Shown here: positions 6,031 to 7,983 of the stretch, piece by piece
Position numbering within the stretch: position 1 is the stretch's first letter
How the letters are laid out: each line of letters starts with the position of its first letter
Assembly (NCBI GenBank): GCA_046732015.1
Contig: JBKPMF010000292.1
Location: 1 to 7,983, forward strand
Length of the DNA stretch: 7,983 nucleotides
Source of the DNA: JAOUEA01 sp046732015
GTDB lineage: Bacteria > Actinomycetota > UBA4738 > HRBIN12
Direction: 5' to 3'
Translations under genes and position numbers: made by a program
Notes under the pieces: model-generated
Told to the model about the DNA's origin: nothing
The model's database searches: none
Seen by the model: only the letters and a program-made list of their open reading frames with translations

Positions 6031-7552
6031 GCGCATCCGCCGCCTGGGCATCGGGCTGGTGGCGCTGTTCGGACTGCTGTTCGCCCAGTTGGCGCACGTC
6101 CAGGTGTTCGCCGCCGACGACATCAAGGGACAGGCGGCGAACGCCCGGCGCCAGATCATCGCCGAGTACAAAGTGGAGCGCGGCCCCATCCTGACCGCGG
6201 CTCCGAGCAGCACCGTCATGGCCCAGAGCCTGCAGAACGAGGATGAGCGGTCCGAGCTCCTGTTCCGGCGGCTCTACCCCGACGGCGAGCTCTACGCCGA
6301 CCTCACCGGCTACTACTCCCGCATCTACGGCCGCGCCGGCCTGGAGCAGGCGGCGAATCCCTACCTGTCCGGTGACGCGCCGGAGCTGGCGATCTCGACG
6401 TTCACCGACCTGATCTTGGGCAGAACCAAGAAGGGCGGCGCCGTGGTCACCACGATCGACGCGAACCTGCAGGCGGCCGCGGCCCAGGCGCTCGGCGATC
6501 AGCCCGGTGCGGTGGTGGCGGTGGATCCGCGCACCGGCGATGTGCTGGCGCTCTATGCGAACCCCAGCTACGACCCCAACACCCTCTCGAACGGAACGGA
6601 CCAGAGCATCGTCGACGCGTGGGCCGCGATCAACGCCGACCCCGACAAGCCCCTGGTTTCGCGCGCGAAGGACGAGCTGTTCCTGCCGGGCTCCACTGGC
6701 AAACTGATCACGGCGTCGGCGGCGCTCGAGAACGGCTACGGCCCGGAGTCGGAATGGGACAACCCCCAGTTCCTCGACCTGCCGCAGAGCTCGAACACGC
6801 TCGCGAACTTCGGCGACTCGCTCTGCAACGGCGGTTCGGCCCAGGTCACGATGGCCGAGGCGTTCAAGGAATCGTGCAACGTCACGTTCGCCGAGATCGG
6901 CCTGAAACTGGGCGCCCGGAACATGAGCGACCAGGCGCGGGCCTACGGGTTCTGTCCCACCGATCCGCCCGACCAGATCGACTGCATCGAGCCCACGATC
7001 CCGTTCGTGCTGCCCTTCCAGAACGGGCACTTCCCCGTCCCGGCCTACTTCCAGGACAACAAACCGTTGCTGGCGTTCAGCTCGATCGGTTTGGACAACG
7101 TGCTCACGAACCCGCTGCACATGGCCCTGGTCTCGGCGGCGATCGCGAACGGCGGCAAGATGATGAACCCCCGGCTGATCAGCGAGATCCGCGATGCGAG
7201 CGGGCGGGTGGTGCGCACCTTCGACAGCGAGCAGTACGGGATCCCCATCGGACCCCAGTCCGCCGCGGAACTGCGCGCGATGATGCTGTCGGTCACGCAA
7301 TCGGGCACGGCGTTCTCGGCGTTCTCGGGCTTCCCGATCCCGGTGGCGGGCAAGACCGGCACCGCCACCAATGGCGAGGACGTGCCGCCGAACGCGTGGT
7401 TCACGGCGTTCGCACCTGCGGGGGTGAATGACACCCCTCGCATCGCCGTGGCGGTTATCGTTCTCGACGGCGGAACGCTCGCCGACGAATCGGCGACCGG
7501 AGGCGCGATCGCGGCGCCGATCGCTCGAGAGGTGATCGATGCGTATCTGTGA
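6023..7552 (+). CDS. pbpA: PbpA: class B penicillin-binding protein (transpeptidase)
   Basis: The product is 509 aa. A single N-terminal anchor helix (LGIGLVALFGLLFAQLA, about 8-24) places the rest outside the membrane. Residues about 35-150 form the pedestal region. The transpeptidase domain runs from about 160 to the end, with all three active-site motifs: S224-T-G-K227 (nucleophile and base), S284-C-N286, and K444-T-G-T. The domain crosslinks stem peptides and is the target of beta-lactams. The length fits PbpA of mycobacteria (about 490 aa). The GTG start overlaps the rodA stop by eight bases, with GGGAG at 6011-6015 as RBS. This tight pairing supports a RodA-PbpA polymerase/transpeptidase complex. 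Four cysteines (268, 285, 311, 321) lie in the outer domain and could form disulfides. No PASTA repeats are present. Confidence 0.95.
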   Translation: MDRRIRRLGIGLVALFGLLFAQLAHVQVFAADDIKGQAANARRQIIAEYKVERGPILTAAPSSTVMAQSLQNEDERSELLFRRLYPDGELYADLTGYYSRIYGRAGLEQAANPYLSGDAPELAISTFTDLILGRTKKGGAVVTTIDANLQAAAAQALGDQPGAVVAVDPRTGDVLALYANPSYDPNTLSNGTDQSIVDAWAAINADPDKPLVSRAKDELFLPGSTGKLITASAALENGYGPESEWDNPQFLDLPQSSNTLANFGDSLCNGGSAQVTMAEAFKESCNVTFAEIGLKLGARNMSDQARAYGFCPTDPPDQIDCIEPTIPFVLPFQNGHFPVPAYFQDNKPLLAFSSIGLDNVLTNPLHMALVSAAIANGGKMMNPRLISEIRDASGRVVRTFDSEQYGIPIGPQSAAELRAMMLSVTQSGTAFSAFSGFPIPVAGKTGTATNGEDVPPNAWFTAFAPAGVNDTPRIAVAVIVLDGGTLADESATGGAIAAPIAREVIDAYL

Positions 7553-7567
7553 GATGAGGGGCACGGG

Positions 7568-7983
7568 ATGAGCCAGTCGCTGCTGGGTGGTCGCTACCAG
7601 ATGGAGGCGCGCATCGGCGCCGGGGGCATGGCCGAGGTGTTCCGCGGGTTCGACCCCGTGCTGAACCGCACCGTGGCGATCAAGGTGCTCAACCCGCAGT
7701 TCGCACGCGACACCAGTTTCGTGGAGCGGTTCCGGCGCGAGGCGCAGGCGGCCGCTCGGCTGAACCAGCCCAACATCGTCGCCGTCTACGACACCGGCGC
7801 CGACGGCGGGACGCAGTTCATCGTGATGGAGTTCATCGAGGGCCGGACCCTGGGCGAGTTCATGGAGACCGGTCGCAAGCCCACCCCGGTGCAGGCCGCC
7901 GAGATCGCCCAGAAGATCTGCGCGGCGCTCGCGGCGGCCCACGCAGCGGGTGTGATCCACCGCGACATCAAGCCCGGCAACGT
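7568..7983 (+). CDS. pknB: Hanks-type Ser/Thr protein kinase, N-terminal part (3' end outside window)
   Basis: 138 complete codons run off the right edge. The kinase N-lobe and catalytic loop are visible: glycine-rich loop IGAGGMAEVFRG (16-27), ATP-anchoring lysine K39 in VAIKVL, the helix C region (SFVERFRREAQAAARLNQP), hinge VMEFIEG, and catalytic loop HRDIKPGN with D133, K135 and N138. Everything seen is compatible with an active kinase. The RREAQ and IVAVYDTG stretches resemble PknB more than PknA. However, in mycobacteria pknA lies directly after pbpA, so the symbol is tentative. Outer PASTA repeats, which would decide it, lie beyond the window. The ATG is 15 bases after the pbpA stop with a good RBS, GAGGGG at 7556-7561. 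Its expected targets are the FHA proteins and wall enzymes encoded upstream, reversed by PstP. Confidence 0.85.
   Translation, partial: MSQSLLGGRYQMEARIGAGGMAEVFRGFDPVLNRTVAIKVLNPQFARDTSFVERFRREAQAAARLNQPNIVAVYDTGADGGTQFIVMEFIEGRTLGEFMETGRKPTPVQAAEIAQKICAALAAAHAAGVIHRDIKPGN

Noticed and set aside
4582..6219. Long open frame on the minus strand (545 codons) opposite rodA
   Set aside because: It is a mirror frame of a GC-rich gene: Arg/His/Gln-rich composition and no domain. rodA motifs on the plus strand are unmistakable.
5972..7960. Long open frame on the minus strand (662 codons) opposite pbpA and the kinase
   Set aside because: It spans several well-identified plus-strand genes and their junctions, with a biased Arg/Val/Gly/His composition. 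This is typical of GC-driven absence of stop codons.

Overview
The window is a GC-rich chromosomal segment. Its gene content points to an actinobacterium (Actinomycetota), probably a lineage away from the well-studied mycobacteria and streptomycetes. The main evidence is the order fhaA - fhaB - pstP - rodA - pbpA - Ser/Thr kinase, the hallmark cell-wall growth and phospho-signalling cluster of that phylum, next to a divergently oriented tRNA-Leu. Other support comes from frequent GTG starts, genes overlapping by a few bases, and a possible leaderless start. The exact taxon cannot be fixed from sequence reading alone.

Left part (1-1788, + strand): the C-terminal end of an AraC/XylS-family regulator runs in from outside the window. 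It is followed 40 bases later by a two-domain protein, an alpha/beta-hydrolase fold fused to a class III nucleotide cyclase. The fusion type is known in actinobacteria (M. tuberculosis Rv1900c/LipJ is the best-known case). This copy has lost the hydrolase nucleophile and histidine, and it lacks the usual transition-state asparagine of the cyclase.

Middle (1789-2427): a complete tRNA-Leu(CAG) gene lies on the - strand with an encoded CCA end. The region between it and the next gene holds a possible tRNA promoter, a perfect 7-bp palindrome with a GAAA loop, and a -10-like hexamer placed for a leaderless transcript. Next comes a small two-helix membrane protein I do not recognise, then a strong 9-bp hairpin just before fhaA.

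Right part (2428-7983, + strand): a tightly packed operon. It encodes FhaA (DUF3662 plus FHA), FhaB (membrane-anchored FHA), the PP2C-type phosphatase PstP, the SEDS glycosyltransferase RodA, the class B transpeptidase PbpA, and the first 138 codons of a Hanks-type kinase closest in look to PknB. RodA and PbpA form a peptidoglycan polymerase/crosslinker pair. The kinase and PstP are expected to set the phosphorylation state of the system, and the two FHA proteins read phospho-threonine marks. Stops and starts overlap or nearly touch at every junction, so translational coupling is likely. No mobile element, CRISPR array or phage gene is visible, and no gene-free stretch exceeds 300 bases.
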